Of a DNA stretch of 47,458 bases, positions 26,672-35,663 are shown piece by piece. This DNA is from Melioribacteraceae bacterium (GTDB taxonomy: Bacteria > Bacteroidota > Ignavibacteria > Ignavibacteriales > Melioribacteraceae). The notes under the pieces are model-generated. The model was given only the letters and a program-made list of their open reading frames with translations, was not told the origin of the DNA and ran no database searches. Both the position numbers and the translations under genes were made by a program. The DNA is taken from contig JAIPBD010000029.1 of assembly GCA_021739765.1 (NCBI GenBank), positions 1 to 47,458 of the forward strand, given 5' to 3'. Numbering within the stretch: position 1 is the stretch's first letter; every line of letters starts with the position of its first letter.

Positions 26672-28534
26672 TTATAGATAATACTTCTGTTTTGATTTAT
26701 TGAACTTATATCTTTCATATGCGCTTTTAACCGAATCAATTTCGGACACTTCAGCGACCGGCACTTCCCACCACGCATAACCATCAACTCGATGCTCCAA
26801 ATCTGTTTCTATAAAAATTACCGTAGTTTTGGTTTTAGATTTAGATTCAACTAAAGATTTTTTAAATGATTCAATATCTGTACATGTAAAAACTTCAGCT
26901 CCCAGACTTTTTGCATTTTTAACAAAATCTACAGGTAGAGTTTTACCATCCAATTGATCTGTCTGAGAGTTTCGATATCTGTATTTGGTCCCGAATCTTT
27001 TATTTCCGAGAGATTCGGATAATCCACCGATACTTGCATAACCATTATTATTAAGAAGTATTATTGTGAGTTTATAATTTTCTTGAATGGATGTAATAAT
27101 TTCATGATTCATCATTAAGTAACTGCCATCACCAAGCATAATGTATACTTCACGCTCGGAATCGGCTATTTTAACACCTAATCCGCCGGCGATTTCATAT
27201 CCCATACATGAGTAACCATACTCGAGATGAAATCCTTTAGGGTTTGCGGTTCTCCAAAGTTTGTGTAAATCACCTGGTAAACTTCCGGCAGCACAAACAA
27301 TTACATCCTTAGATTCGGCAAAATTATTAAGGGCACCAATTACACTTCCTTGAGCAGCGGGAATACCATGATCATAACTATAAATTTGATCTACTTTTTT
27401 ATTCCATTCTTTTCTCAAGGACTCACATTTATTTGAATAATCATGCTCAACACGAAAATCTCCTAAAATGCCGGATAATTCAGAAATCGTAACTTTTGCA
27501 TCCCCAACCAATTTTAAGGCTGAATGTTTCGCTGAATCAAAATCTGTAATATTGATATTTAAGAACTTCACTTCGGGATTTTGAAATGCAGATTTAGAAG
27601 CAGTCGTAAAATCCGAATATCGCGTTCCAATCCCGATTATCAAATCAGCTTCTTCCGCAATTTCAACAGCCCCGGGCGTTCCGGTAACTCCGGCCGCTCC
27701 TAAATTGAGTTCATGCGTATAATGTAATGAACCCTTTCCGGCAAAAGTTTCGGCAACGGGTATTCCGGTGCGCTTAACAAAATCAGAAAGAGTTTGTGTT
27801 GCACCACTGTAAATAACTCCCCCGCCCGAAATAATTAGTGGTTTTCGCGCTTCTTTAATTAATTTAGCCGCTCTTTTGATCGCATTTAAATCCGGCCGAG
27901 GTCTATCAATTAACCAGATTCTTTTCTTGAATAACTCAAGTGGGAAATCGAAGACCTCTGTTTGAACGTCTTGAGGTAGTGCAATTGTTACAGTTCCTGT
28001 ATCTGCTTGCGAGGTCAGCACTCTTATCGCTTCCGGTAAAGAGGTGATCAACTGTTCCGGCCGATTTATTCGATCCCAATATTTTGATATAGGTTTAAAG
28101 CAATCATTCACCGAAATATCTTGAAGGTTCTCCGATTCCAATTGTTGAAGAACCGGTGCCACATTCCTGCGAGCAAAGATATCTCCGGGTAGTAAGAGTA
28201 CAGGAAGTCTATTGATGGTAGCGCCGGCAGCGGCTGTAATCATATTAGTCGCTCCGGGACCGATTGAAGATGTACAAGCAAATGTTTGCAAACGATTCTT
28301 CATCTTAGTAAATGCAGCTGCGGTATGAACCATTGATTGTTCATTCCGCGTTTGATAAAATTTAAATTCTGGGAACTGCTGCAAAGCTTGTCCAATACCC
28401 GCAACATTTCCGTGCCCAAATATTCCAAAACAACCTGCAAAAAATTTGTTATCTTTTCCGTCTCTTTCAACAAATTGATTGTCTAGAAATTTAATTAATG
28501 CTTGAGCTGTAGCTAACTTAATATTTTGATTCAT
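26672..28534 (-). CDS. iolD: 3D-(3,5/4)-trihydroxycyclohexane-1,2-dione hydrolase
   Basis: This 620-residue thiamine-diphosphate enzyme opens the cyclohexane-dione ring to 5-deoxy-glucuronate. The N-terminal pyrimidine-binding domain has 'GHGNVAGIGQAL' and 'RNEQSMVHTA' (E65, probably the cofactor-activating glutamate), 'STSSIGPGATNMITAA'-like sequence follows, and the C-terminal cofactor site is 'GDGSYLMMNHE' (468-478) closing with 'NNNGYASIGG'. 'RYRNSQTDQLDG' and 'WWEVPVAEVSE' near the end are characteristic of IolD rather than of acetolactate synthase. Length is normal. It starts 12 bp after iolC. Confidence 0.95.
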   Translation of the reverse strand: MNQNIKLATAQALIKFLDNQFVERDGKDNKFFAGCFGIFGHGNVAGIGQALQQFPEFKFYQTRNEQSMVHTAAAFTKMKNRLQTFACTSSIGPGATNMITAAAGATINRLPVLLLPGDIFARRNVAPVLQQLESENLQDISVNDCFKPISKYWDRINRPEQLITSLPEAIRVLTSQADTGTVTIALPQDVQTEVFDFPLELFKKRIWLIDRPRPDLNAIKRAAKLIKEARKPLIISGGGVIYSGATQTLSDFVKRTGIPVAETFAGKGSLHYTHELNLGAAGVTGTPGAVEIAEEADLIIGIGTRYSDFTTASKSAFQNPEVKFLNINITDFDSAKHSALKLVGDAKVTISELSGILGDFRVEHDYSNKCESLRKEWNKKVDQIYSYDHGIPAAQGSVIGALNNFAESKDVIVCAAGSLPGDLHKLWRTANPKGFHLEYGYSCMGYEIAGGLGVKIADSEREVYIMLGDGSYLMMNHEIITSIQENYKLTIILLNNNGYASIGGLSESLGNKRFGTKYRYRNSQTDQLDGKTLPVDFVKNAKSLGAEVFTCTDIESFKKSLVESKSKTKTTVIFIETDLEHRVDGYAWWEVPVAEVSEIDSVKSAYERYKFNKSKQKYYL

Positions 28535-28546
28535 TATTATTCCGAT

Positions 28547-29560
28547 TTAAAATCCACCATTATTTTCAACAAACTCTAATGCTTCTTTTTCATACGGCAT
28601 AAAGTTTGCGCAACCGTGCCGAGTTACGACAATTGCTCCGGAAGCATTTCCCATCCTGATAGATTGATGCCAATTCCAGCCTTTCAGATAACCGTAAATA
28701 AAACCACTCGCGAACGCGTCGCCGGCACCGAGTATGTTGGTTACTTGAACCGGAAAGCCCTGCACAAGCTCGCTAAATCCATCTTTATGATGATAGGAGG
28801 CACCCTTTTCACCTCGTTTTACAATTAGAATTTCCGGACCCATTTTCAATATTTCAGCTATTGCGAGATCGATATCTCCGGTTATTTCCGGTGCGGAAAT
28901 CTGCTGATCTTTTATCGAAACTTGTTCTAACCGGGAAAGCATAGTGGCCTTAATTTCTTCCTCAGTACCTATAGCAATTTTTACTTTTGATAAAAGTGCC
29001 CTTGACATAACTCCAAAAGCACGAATGTCATCCCATTGGTCAGCTCTAAAATCCAAATCGAGCAGGACCGGAATGCCATTGTTGTAGGCTTGTTCAGCCG
29101 CGAAGAATGCCGAAGATCTACTGGGATCTCGGCTTAGCGCGGTTCCGGAAATTTCAAGGAGGCGAGCATTTTCAATATTAGCTTTAATTACATCATCAAT
29201 AGTAATTTCAATATCCGCGCAATTATCACGATAATAAACAAGCGGGAATTTATCCGGTGGTTCAATTCCTAAAATTACCGCGCTTGTACGTGCGGTTTTT
29301 ACGATAGGAATAAACTTAGTTTCAACGTTTTCCTTCTTAAGAAACTTGAGAATAAAACTGCCTACTTTATCTTCACCAAGTCCCGTAATAAGTGCGGATT
29401 TTAGTCCCAGCCGACTGCATCCAACGGCAATATTTAAAGGTGATCCGCCAACGTACGCTGCAAAGTTTGTGATGTCCTCGAATCTACTACCAATATCGTT
29501 CGAATAGAGGTCAATAGATGAACGTCCAAAAGTTATGATATCATATTTTTTAGTCTGCAT
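28547..29560 (-). CDS. iolC: 5-dehydro-2-deoxygluconokinase
   Basis: About 337 residues of the PfkB/ribokinase family. IolC phosphorylates 5-dehydro-2-deoxygluconate with ATP. 'YDIITFGRSSIDLYS' and 'YVGGSPLNIAVGCSRLGL' form the substrate lid region, and 'NILGAGDAFASGF' holds the catalytic aspartate (D281). An upstream ATG at 29599 would add 13 residues, but ATG 29560 gives the usual N-terminus. With it the gene overlaps the end of iolB by 11 bp, showing coupled translation. The aldolase for its product (IolJ) is not found next to it. Confidence 0.92.
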   Translation of the reverse strand: MQTKKYDIITFGRSSIDLYSNDIGSRFEDITNFAAYVGGSPLNIAVGCSRLGLKSALITGLGEDKVGSFILKFLKKENVETKFIPIVKTARTSAVILGIEPPDKFPLVYYRDNCADIEITIDDVIKANIENARLLEISGTALSRDPSRSSAFFAAEQAYNNGIPVLLDLDFRADQWDDIRAFGVMSRALLSKVKIAIGTEEEIKATMLSRLEQVSIKDQQISAPEITGDIDLAIAEILKMGPEILIVKRGEKGASYHHKDGFSELVQGFPVQVTNILGAGDAFASGFIYGYLKGWNWHQSIRMGNASGAIVVTRHGCANFMPYEKEALEFVENNGGF

Positions 29561-30452
29561 TATTTTTCCGAGTAATATTTTCCATTTCCAGACTGACAAC
29601 CGGAACCCTTGAGTCTAATTCATGCCAAGTATCTTTTATCCATGCATGCTCCGGATCATCATAATTTGCAAGGGATTGGGCGCTGCCGGCCAAAAAATTT
29701 AAGTAGTAGATATTGTATCCATGCGCTGCTGAAACAGGATGATAACCTTTCGGAACAAGTACTACATCATTATTTTTCGCAACTGCTATTTCATCAATTT
29801 CTTTATCAGATGTATAAATTCTCTGAATTCCAAAACCCTCTTTTCTATCAACTTTGTAGAAGTAAGTTTCCTCCAAGCATGCTTCGAGAATGTTTCCATG
29901 TTCATCTTCACGGTGTTCATCATGTTTATGCGGAGGATACGAACTCCAATTCCCGGAAGGCGTAAAGACCTCAACCGCAACAATTCTATCACATTCAAAA
30001 CCTGGCGGAATAATATTGTTAATTTGGCGTGTCGCGTTTCCCCCACCCCGAATTTCGATTGAAACTTCCTCCGGTGTAATTAGTCTGGCGGGATATTCAT
30101 TTTGCGATGAACACCATCCATATGCAATATCTAATTCATCGCTTTCGGCAGTAACCGAAAATTCAGTATTAATTGATAAATAAACCGCGAAAGGCATACC
30201 GGAGAAAACATCTTTCCTTCGTCCTATTTTTTCCCAAGTTCCCTCGGAACTGATAATAGAAGCGATTCCTCCAAGAATGATAATAGCTGTTTCGTTTCCC
30301 TGAGTATTACTATTCCACGTTTCGCCTCTTCTTAATTTTCTGGCTGCAAAATTTAGATCCTTCCAGCCCGCATCCTCCGGAGTTATCTTTTGGTATTCTT
30401 GTTCCGTCTCATTTGGTTTAATCAGAAACGGATATTTTGAGTCTCTAATCAT
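29550..30452 (-). CDS. iolB: 5-deoxy-glucuronate isomerase
   Basis: This 300-residue bicupin isomerises 5-deoxy-glucuronate to 5-dehydro-2-deoxygluconate. The metal site is plain in 'YPPHKHDEHREDEHG' (H175, H177), 'LEETYFYK' (E194-E195) and 'GYHPVSAAHGYNIYYLNFLAG' (H238, H244). 'GNETAIIILGG' and 'GRRKDVFSGMP' are standard IolB segments, and the length is slightly above the usual 270. GGAG lies eight bases before the ATG. It follows the symporter by 75 bp; an inverted repeat in that gap may control it. It starts the compact iolBCDAEG run. Confidence 0.94.
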   Translation of the reverse strand: MIRDSKYPFLIKPNETEQEYQKITPEDAGWKDLNFAARKLRRGETWNSNTQGNETAIIILGGIASIISSEGTWEKIGRRKDVFSGMPFAVYLSINTEFSVTAESDELDIAYGWCSSQNEYPARLITPEEVSIEIRGGGNATRQINNIIPPGFECDRIVAVEVFTPSGNWSSYPPHKHDEHREDEHGNILEACLEETYFYKVDRKEGFGIQRIYTSDKEIDEIAVAKNNDVVLVPKGYHPVSAAHGYNIYYLNFLAGSAQSLANYDDPEHAWIKDTWHELDSRVPVVSLEMENITRKNNAD

Positions 30453-30470
30453 TATCTAAACTCCATTTCG

Positions 30471-30491
30471 CAATTCGTTAATATCGAATTG
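30471..30491. promoter_or_regulatory. Inverted repeat before iolB (operator or attenuator candidate)
   Basis: CAATTCG and CGAATTG are perfect 7-bp arms separated by seven AT-rich bases, lying 19 bases before the iolB start and 37 bases after the symporter stop. No T-run follows on either strand, so it does not look like an intrinsic terminator. A regulator binding site for an Iol repressor, or an RNA hairpin that sets the ratio of transporter to enzymes, are both possible. The regulator is unknown. Confidence 0.35.
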
Positions 30492-30527
30492 AGTTTTATT
30501 TTTCAACTAAAACATCATATCTGTTAA

Positions 30528-32717
30528 TTATGCTCCAAACGAAACCATAAAAAAGAATAGGAATAGTATTAAGACTACTACTCCGACAGCCACAAGAAAT
30601 CCGACTAAATCCGAAGTACTCCATTTATAAATTTCCCAGTTACTGTTTGGAAAGACTAAGGTTTCTTTTCTTCCATTCAGATGAACACGTGATTCTTCCA
30701 ATGCCTGCTTATCCTCCCCAGGATCGCCTTTAACTCGAGTCCTCATTTTAAGATAAAAATTCTCTAATCTTTTTGAATCATCAGATTCAGTAAATAAAGC
30801 CACTGCAATAAGAATCAGAAAAGGAAAAATTAATCTTATTAAAATTCTAATTGTTTCATTTAGTGCATAAGGGTTTTCATCCATTTGAAATCCCATTTTA
30901 TCCAAAAGAATTAATTCGAGATACAAATATCCAAAACCGGTTAAAACACCGGCCTCAGATTTTTTTACATCCTTCGACCAGAATATTGATTTCGGTGGGA
31001 GGATATACTCCTTCTCGAATTCTTCATTTTCGATCAAAGGAGCAGGCTTCTGACCTATTTCTTTCCCCAATGCGGCATACTTTTCCCAATCTAAAATTCT
31101 TTGATTTCTTTCCTCAACGTCCATCACATGTGCGGTGTATGTTCTTGTAACCGGATCAGGGTGAGTCTGCTTAACTAGATATTCTGATGTGCGCATTGAT
31201 GGGAAAAGAGTCGGAAGTAAGATCGGGATAAAGTAAAAAATTACAAATGTAAACCCGATTGATGCCCATGCCGATTTTTTATTCGCTCTTCTCCATTTTA
31301 ATCCCAACCAAAAAGCAGCCGCGAAGATCACAAAGAATTCCCACATCAATTTTAATATTTGTAATATATTATCAAATTGGGTCGTAATTAGTGCCCCGCC
31401 GATTAGGAATAATGCTCCAAATATTCTTCCTGCCTTAACAAAATGTTGTTCACTTTTATCTTGAAATAAGGGTCGGTAAATATTGTTTACCAACAATCCC
31501 GAACAAGTAAGCAGTAAAGCATCAGCTGTCGACATAAGCGCAGCCATCATGCTCGCGATCATCAATCCCACCAGTCCAAGATCCAAACCACCAAGCAAAT
31601 CTCTTGTCGCCATTCCCCAAACTAAATCTGAATTTTGAACTGAGTTCCCATAAAGAAGAATCGAAGCCAAACCGAGCAAACCCCAAAGTAGAGTTAAAGT
31701 GCGTTTAGTGAAGGTTCCGATCACATACCCATACCGCGCCGAATTCTCGTCCCTTGCCGCACCGTTTGTAACCAGTTGATTTGGTTGAGTTACAACAGTA
31801 ATTCCCGCTACCAATGCAATTGCAAATATGTAATACCACGTAAAATCAATAACGGTTGGAGAACCAAACACTTCGAAAAAAGCCTGAGGCAGTCTATCGT
31901 GCATTATTGTAAATGCGTCAGAAATTCCTTCACCACCATACATATCGCTAATTTTATAAAAACCGAACGGCAGCAACAATACAGAAAGAAGAATTATAAA
32001 ATTGCCCTGCAACATATCGGTATAAAATGCAGCTTCTAAGCCTCCCGCTATGGCGTAAATCAGAACTATAAAACAAACGATCCAAACCAGGGCGTTTTCA
32101 TCAATGTGAGAAAATATTTGTTGAGGTTGTAATTCCCTAAGTTCGGCTAACCGTTCTTTGTCAATATCGGATAAATATTGATAATCCATTTTCTCCAATT
32201 CATTCAATTCTTGGCCAAGAGAATATTCAGAAAATTCTTCAACAGTGAGCTGCTCGACTGCCTTTGGTGTCATCGCAACTACTGTTTTGGTCATTGCGGT
32301 AAAACCCACGGAGACAAGTGCCATCATACCAATTGTTCCGATTAAGGCATAAACAGCGGCCATACTTTTGGAACCGTAGCGTTCTTCGTAAAAATCGGCC
32401 ATTGTCATAATTCTTAATCGACGCAGCCAGGGAGAGGTAATCCAGAATAGTGGAGTTGCAAATAATAAGAGCAAAGAACTCCATATGCCGGCAGCACCAT
32501 TGCGGAAAGTTGTGGTAACTACACCAACAGGACTGGTGGCGGAGGTTGCTTGACCAAAACTTGCGAAAGTTTGAATAAATTTCCCAAATTTTCTGCCACC
32601 CAGAAAGTAATCTTCTTTGTTTTGAATTCGTTTCATTGACCACATGCCGATTGCAATTGTGATCGCGAAATAAATTAAAATCACCAGTATATCAATTATT
32701 GATAGTCCATATATCAT
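30528..32717 (-). CDS. Sodium:solute symporter (SSS family), probable inositol or sugar-acid transporter
   Basis: This 729-residue inner-membrane protein has about 13-15 predicted transmembrane helices. 'DIL..LIYFAITIAIGMW', 'NKEDYFLGGRKFGKFIQTFASFGQATSATSPVGV' and 'MAALMSTADALLLTCSGLLVNNIYRP' are SSS signatures, the last with the sodium-site serines. It is longer than the usual 450-600 residues. There is a hydrophilic, glutamate-rich insertion near residues 150-205 and a second soluble loop of about 110 residues near 515-620 before two more helices. GGAAG precedes the ATG. Lying directly ahead of iolB, it is the natural candidate for inositol uptake, though a conjugated or acidic product cannot be ruled out. 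The family is certain; the substrate is inferred from context. Confidence 0.85.
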   Translation of the reverse strand: MIYGLSIIDILVILIYFAITIAIGMWSMKRIQNKEDYFLGGRKFGKFIQTFASFGQATSATSPVGVVTTTFRNGAAGIWSSLLLLFATPLFWITSPWLRRLRIMTMADFYEERYGSKSMAAVYALIGTIGMMALVSVGFTAMTKTVVAMTPKAVEQLTVEEFSEYSLGQELNELEKMDYQYLSDIDKERLAELRELQPQQIFSHIDENALVWIVCFIVLIYAIAGGLEAAFYTDMLQGNFIILLSVLLLPFGFYKISDMYGGEGISDAFTIMHDRLPQAFFEVFGSPTVIDFTWYYIFAIALVAGITVVTQPNQLVTNGAARDENSARYGYVIGTFTKRTLTLLWGLLGLASILLYGNSVQNSDLVWGMATRDLLGGLDLGLVGLMIASMMAALMSTADALLLTCSGLLVNNIYRPLFQDKSEQHFVKAGRIFGALFLIGGALITTQFDNILQILKLMWEFFVIFAAAFWLGLKWRRANKKSAWASIGFTFVIFYFIPILLPTLFPSMRTSEYLVKQTHPDPVTRTYTAHVMDVEERNQRILDWEKYAALGKEIGQKPAPLIENEEFEKEYILPPKSIFWSKDVKKSEAGVLTGFGYLYLELILLDKMGFQMDENPYALNETIRILIRLIFPFLILIAVALFTESDDSKRLENFYLKMRTRVKGDPGEDKQALEESRVHLNGRKETLVFPNSNWEIYKWSTSDLVGFLVAVGVVVLILFLFFFMVSFGA

Positions 32718-32751
32718 ATTAAGAATCTTCCATTACAGATTTTATCAACCA

Positions 32752-34131
32752 TTATTTAATATTTACCAATCGTCTATCCGGAAATTTTTCCTTACACGAT
32801 GAAACACCCTTGAAGTCTATAACTTCAAATACTTCAACGTTCTCGGCATCAATAGCCGATCCAAAACTCTCACCGACATTTTCACCCCATTCCAAAGAGC
32901 AATATTTAATTGAAACATTTTTTGCTCTATTTACATATATGCCGGCAATGGGGTATTCTATTATGCCTTCGACATCACAGGGCCGTCTGTCATAAACCCC
33001 ACCTTTGTATTTTGTAGTTTTGTCAATTCTGATTTTAACATCGGTCAAAGAAATATTTTCCGGAACATTGTTGTCAGACCCGGCGATAAAAACTCCACTT
33101 TCGCCTTCACAAAAAATATTATTAAATTTTATATTTTTAACTTTCCCAACATTTTTTTGAATGCCATCCGGCGAGAATCTTCTTTTTACATCATTACGGT
33201 TAAATGAAGTAATATAAATTGGTTCCGCTTTTCCCCACCACACATCATCAAATAAACGAGATTGAATAATCATATTCGAGAAAATTAAATTTTCCACATT
33301 TCCTTCATCCCGATTTTGAATCCCAATACCGCGGTTGCTTGAATAGATTATGCACGAATCCATTACGACATTTCTAATTGTATTGACGTTTTCGCTTCCA
33401 ATTTTTATTGCGCAAGATGTCGATTTAAGAATGCAGCCGGTAACTGTAATATTTTCACAATCTCCAAATTCTTCGTATTCCCTTCTGTTTTTAAGGCAAA
33501 TACAATCGTCTCCTGATTCGATATAACAGTCGCTTATTCGAACATTTTTGCAATGATCAGGATCAATTCCATCACAATTCCGAATTTTTAAATTATTTAG
33601 AATTCTCACTCCATTAATCAAAACATCCACGCAACCAACAAGGTGGAGACACCAATAAGTCGCGTTTTTAAATGTTACGTCGCGAATGGTAACGTTATTA
33701 CACCCAATCCATGTCAACAGATGTGGGCGAATATCAACATCGTCACACTCAGGAAGTCGAAAGGCTGCCGGGTCTTCTCCATCCATAAATTTAGTTGCAT
33801 CGCCGTCAATACTTCCGGTTCCGGTAATGGATATGTTATCCGCATTTTCGCCACCAATCCATATTGTACCTTCGGTTTTATTGTATTTAAAGGCTGATGT
33901 TGTATAAACCGATTTGTCGGGATTTGCAAGAATTCTGGCATTTCCTTCAAGATGTAGTTCAACATTTGATTTAAAACTAAATGGACCCGCCAGAAAAGTT
34001 TTACCGGATGGTACAATAACTCTTCCACCTCCATTTTCGTGGCAAGCATCGATTGCATTCTGGATACCCGGGGCATCATCAGATACACCGTCTCCAACCG
34101 CGCCGAAATATTCAATATTATAAGTAGCCAA
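32752..34131 (-). CDS. GH28 family glycosidase without signal peptide
   Basis: This 459-residue GH28 enzyme begins directly with 'YNIEYFGAVGDGVSDDAPGIQNAID', the first beta-helix turn, leaving no room for a signal peptide. The start is TTG at 34131 with GGAG seven bases before it and no better ATG upstream, so it probably works in the cytoplasm. Unlike the two secreted GH28 copies it keeps near-canonical motifs: N185-C-D187-G-I-D190, G-D208-D209 and 'SCAIKIGSE' (239-247), with 'RGIGIQNRDEG' beyond. It is therefore a different branch, likely an exo-acting hydrolase on short uronide oligosaccharides. It is 34 bp ahead of the symporter gene, which suggests that the transporter may bring in its substrate. 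Confidence 0.85.
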   Translation of the reverse strand: MATYNIEYFGAVGDGVSDDAPGIQNAIDACHENGGGRVIVPSGKTFLAGPFSFKSNVELHLEGNARILANPDKSVYTTSAFKYNKTEGTIWIGGENADNISITGTGSIDGDATKFMDGEDPAAFRLPECDDVDIRPHLLTWIGCNNVTIRDVTFKNATYWCLHLVGCVDVLINGVRILNNLKIRNCDGIDPDHCKNVRISDCYIESGDDCICLKNRREYEEFGDCENITVTGCILKSTSCAIKIGSENVNTIRNVVMDSCIIYSSNRGIGIQNRDEGNVENLIFSNMIIQSRLFDDVWWGKAEPIYITSFNRNDVKRRFSPDGIQKNVGKVKNIKFNNIFCEGESGVFIAGSDNNVPENISLTDVKIRIDKTTKYKGGVYDRRPCDVEGIIEYPIAGIYVNRAKNVSIKYCSLEWGENVGESFGSAIDAENVEVFEVIDFKGVSSCKEKFPDRRLVNIK

Positions 34132-34153
34132 TAATTTTCTCCAAACTAACTTT

Positions 34154-35638
34154 CTATATTGTAGGGTATTTATCTTCGTGCAATAAGTCGCCTTCGGGAC
34201 TGTAATATTTCATCAACGCAATTGGTTCACCGGATTCTCTTTTTATTTCCACAGACAAAAATCCTCCTCGAACATTTAGGTATTTATGTTCGGGTAGAAC
34301 ATCGTTCTGATTCCAGCCTCCGGAATGGGAATCGCTGGCCGGACCGCATGAGTATTCTCTCACTTTTGTTTTTAGGTCTTCTGAGATATATTGCCAGTGT
34401 CTGTCACCGCAAATAACAAATGAATTAGTCTGTTTTGATAAAAATTCTCGAATCAAGTTTCCTTCATACCGGAATCCTTTGTTAGCATGGTTGTCATTCT
34501 TTTTTATACGATCAGGTCCAACGATTGGTGTTGGTGAAACTAAAATCCTAAATGTCGCGTCAGATTCTTCAAACGTTGAGAAGAGCCATTCTAATTGCTC
34601 TTTACCCCAAATGGTTTTTTCCGGACCATCTTCCATGTTATTTGGACTGCGGAAATCTCTCCCTTCCACAAACCACATCTGCAAATCTTTTCCCCACCGA
34701 ACTGTTCTATATGTCGGCTTGGGAATTGGTACTTCATATGTAAATATTTCAAGTCCCTGCTCAAAAGTAAATTCGCCCATATACTTAATATCTCTGGTGG
34801 GCCAGCAGTCATTTACCCAAGTATCATGGTCGTCTTTAATAAAATAACTTGGGACCTGTTTGTGAAACTCAACATTCGAAGGTAAACTATACATTCTTGC
34901 CCAGTGCCATTCCGCAAGTTCTTTCGTTTTTGCAAGTTTGTCGTAATAAAGAATATCTCCGGTATGTATAAAAAAATCGGGATTTAATTTTAGCATTTCG
35001 TAATACATTTTAAATCCGGCAGATGTATCGAGATCGCGGTATGCTGTGCCGGTTGTAACTGTAAAAAGCAACTGCTTTTGGTCTTCTAAATCCGGGGCGG
35101 TAGTAAAATTTCCGTCAATTACCTGTCCAAGATATTCAGTTCCGATTTCTCTGCTTTCAACTTTAATCAAATATTTGGTATCAGCGATTAGATTGGCAAG
35201 GGGGAATTGACGTGTAAAATCTTTATCAACATCGACCTCACGCCATTCTGTTTTTAACCATTCCATTTCTGTTTCCGGTTTGTAGAGTACTCGTACCTCT
35301 CCTAATTTTCCCGGCGCAGCGCCTTCAATTGTGTGGATATCACTCTGATTAGGATAAATAACTCTTGGCTCCCACTGAAGAGCTTTTCCTCTTTCAGCAT
35401 CAGCCCATTCTTTCGTTTCATGATTAAAATATTCTACAACAGGCATTGGCGACTTATTATCAACGCGGATAGAATCTGCGGTTAATCGAGTCCAAATAAT
35501 TGCAGTGCTTGTAGTTACTTCGCCAATTTTAATACCGGTGGCTTGAAAAATATTAGGTGATCTTTCCCATATTTCACATGACGTTAATGTTATGGTCAAC
35601 ATTAAAGCTATCAATAATTTTTTAGTGTTAATGTACAT
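34154..35638 (-). CDS. PhoD-like alkaline phosphatase / phosphodiesterase, lipoprotein
   Basis: About 494 residues. The leader 'LLIALMLTITLTSC' is a lipoprotein signal, so the enzyme faces the periplasm or outside. The N-terminal beta domain ('GIKIGEVTTSTAIIWTRL') and metal motifs 'FIHTGDILYYDK', 'YFIKDDHDTWVNDCW' and 'FVICGDRHWQYISE' are those of PhoD, a calcium/iron phosphodiesterase-phosphatase. 'GPASDSHSGGWN' near the C-terminus is also typical. A longer frame starts at 35680, but ATG 35638 puts the signal peptide at the N-terminus and has GAGG upstream, and it removes an overlap with the sulfatase gene. Together with the purple-acid-like enzyme it gives the locus two exported phosphoesterases. 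Confidence 0.87.
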   Translation of the reverse strand: MYINTKKLLIALMLTITLTSCEIWERSPNIFQATGIKIGEVTTSTAIIWTRLTADSIRVDNKSPMPVVEYFNHETKEWADAERGKALQWEPRVIYPNQSDIHTIEGAAPGKLGEVRVLYKPETEMEWLKTEWREVDVDKDFTRQFPLANLIADTKYLIKVESREIGTEYLGQVIDGNFTTAPDLEDQKQLLFTVTTGTAYRDLDTSAGFKMYYEMLKLNPDFFIHTGDILYYDKLAKTKELAEWHWARMYSLPSNVEFHKQVPSYFIKDDHDTWVNDCWPTRDIKYMGEFTFEQGLEIFTYEVPIPKPTYRTVRWGKDLQMWFVEGRDFRSPNNMEDGPEKTIWGKEQLEWLFSTFEESDATFRILVSPTPIVGPDRIKKNDNHANKGFRYEGNLIREFLSKQTNSFVICGDRHWQYISEDLKTKVREYSCGPASDSHSGGWNQNDVLPEHKYLNVRGGFLSVEIKRESGEPIALMKYYSPEGDLLHEDKYPTI

Positions 35639-35663
35639 TTTAGTCACTATCCTCTTTTTAGTT

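Noticed and set aside
32239-32643. 134-codon minus-strand frame inside the symporter
   Set aside because: Out-of-frame overlap with an obvious membrane protein; cysteine- and tryptophan-rich shadow translation.
33714-34115. 133-codon minus-strand frame inside the cytoplasmic GH28
   Set aside because: Different frame of a strongly conserved GH28 gene; no recognisable product.
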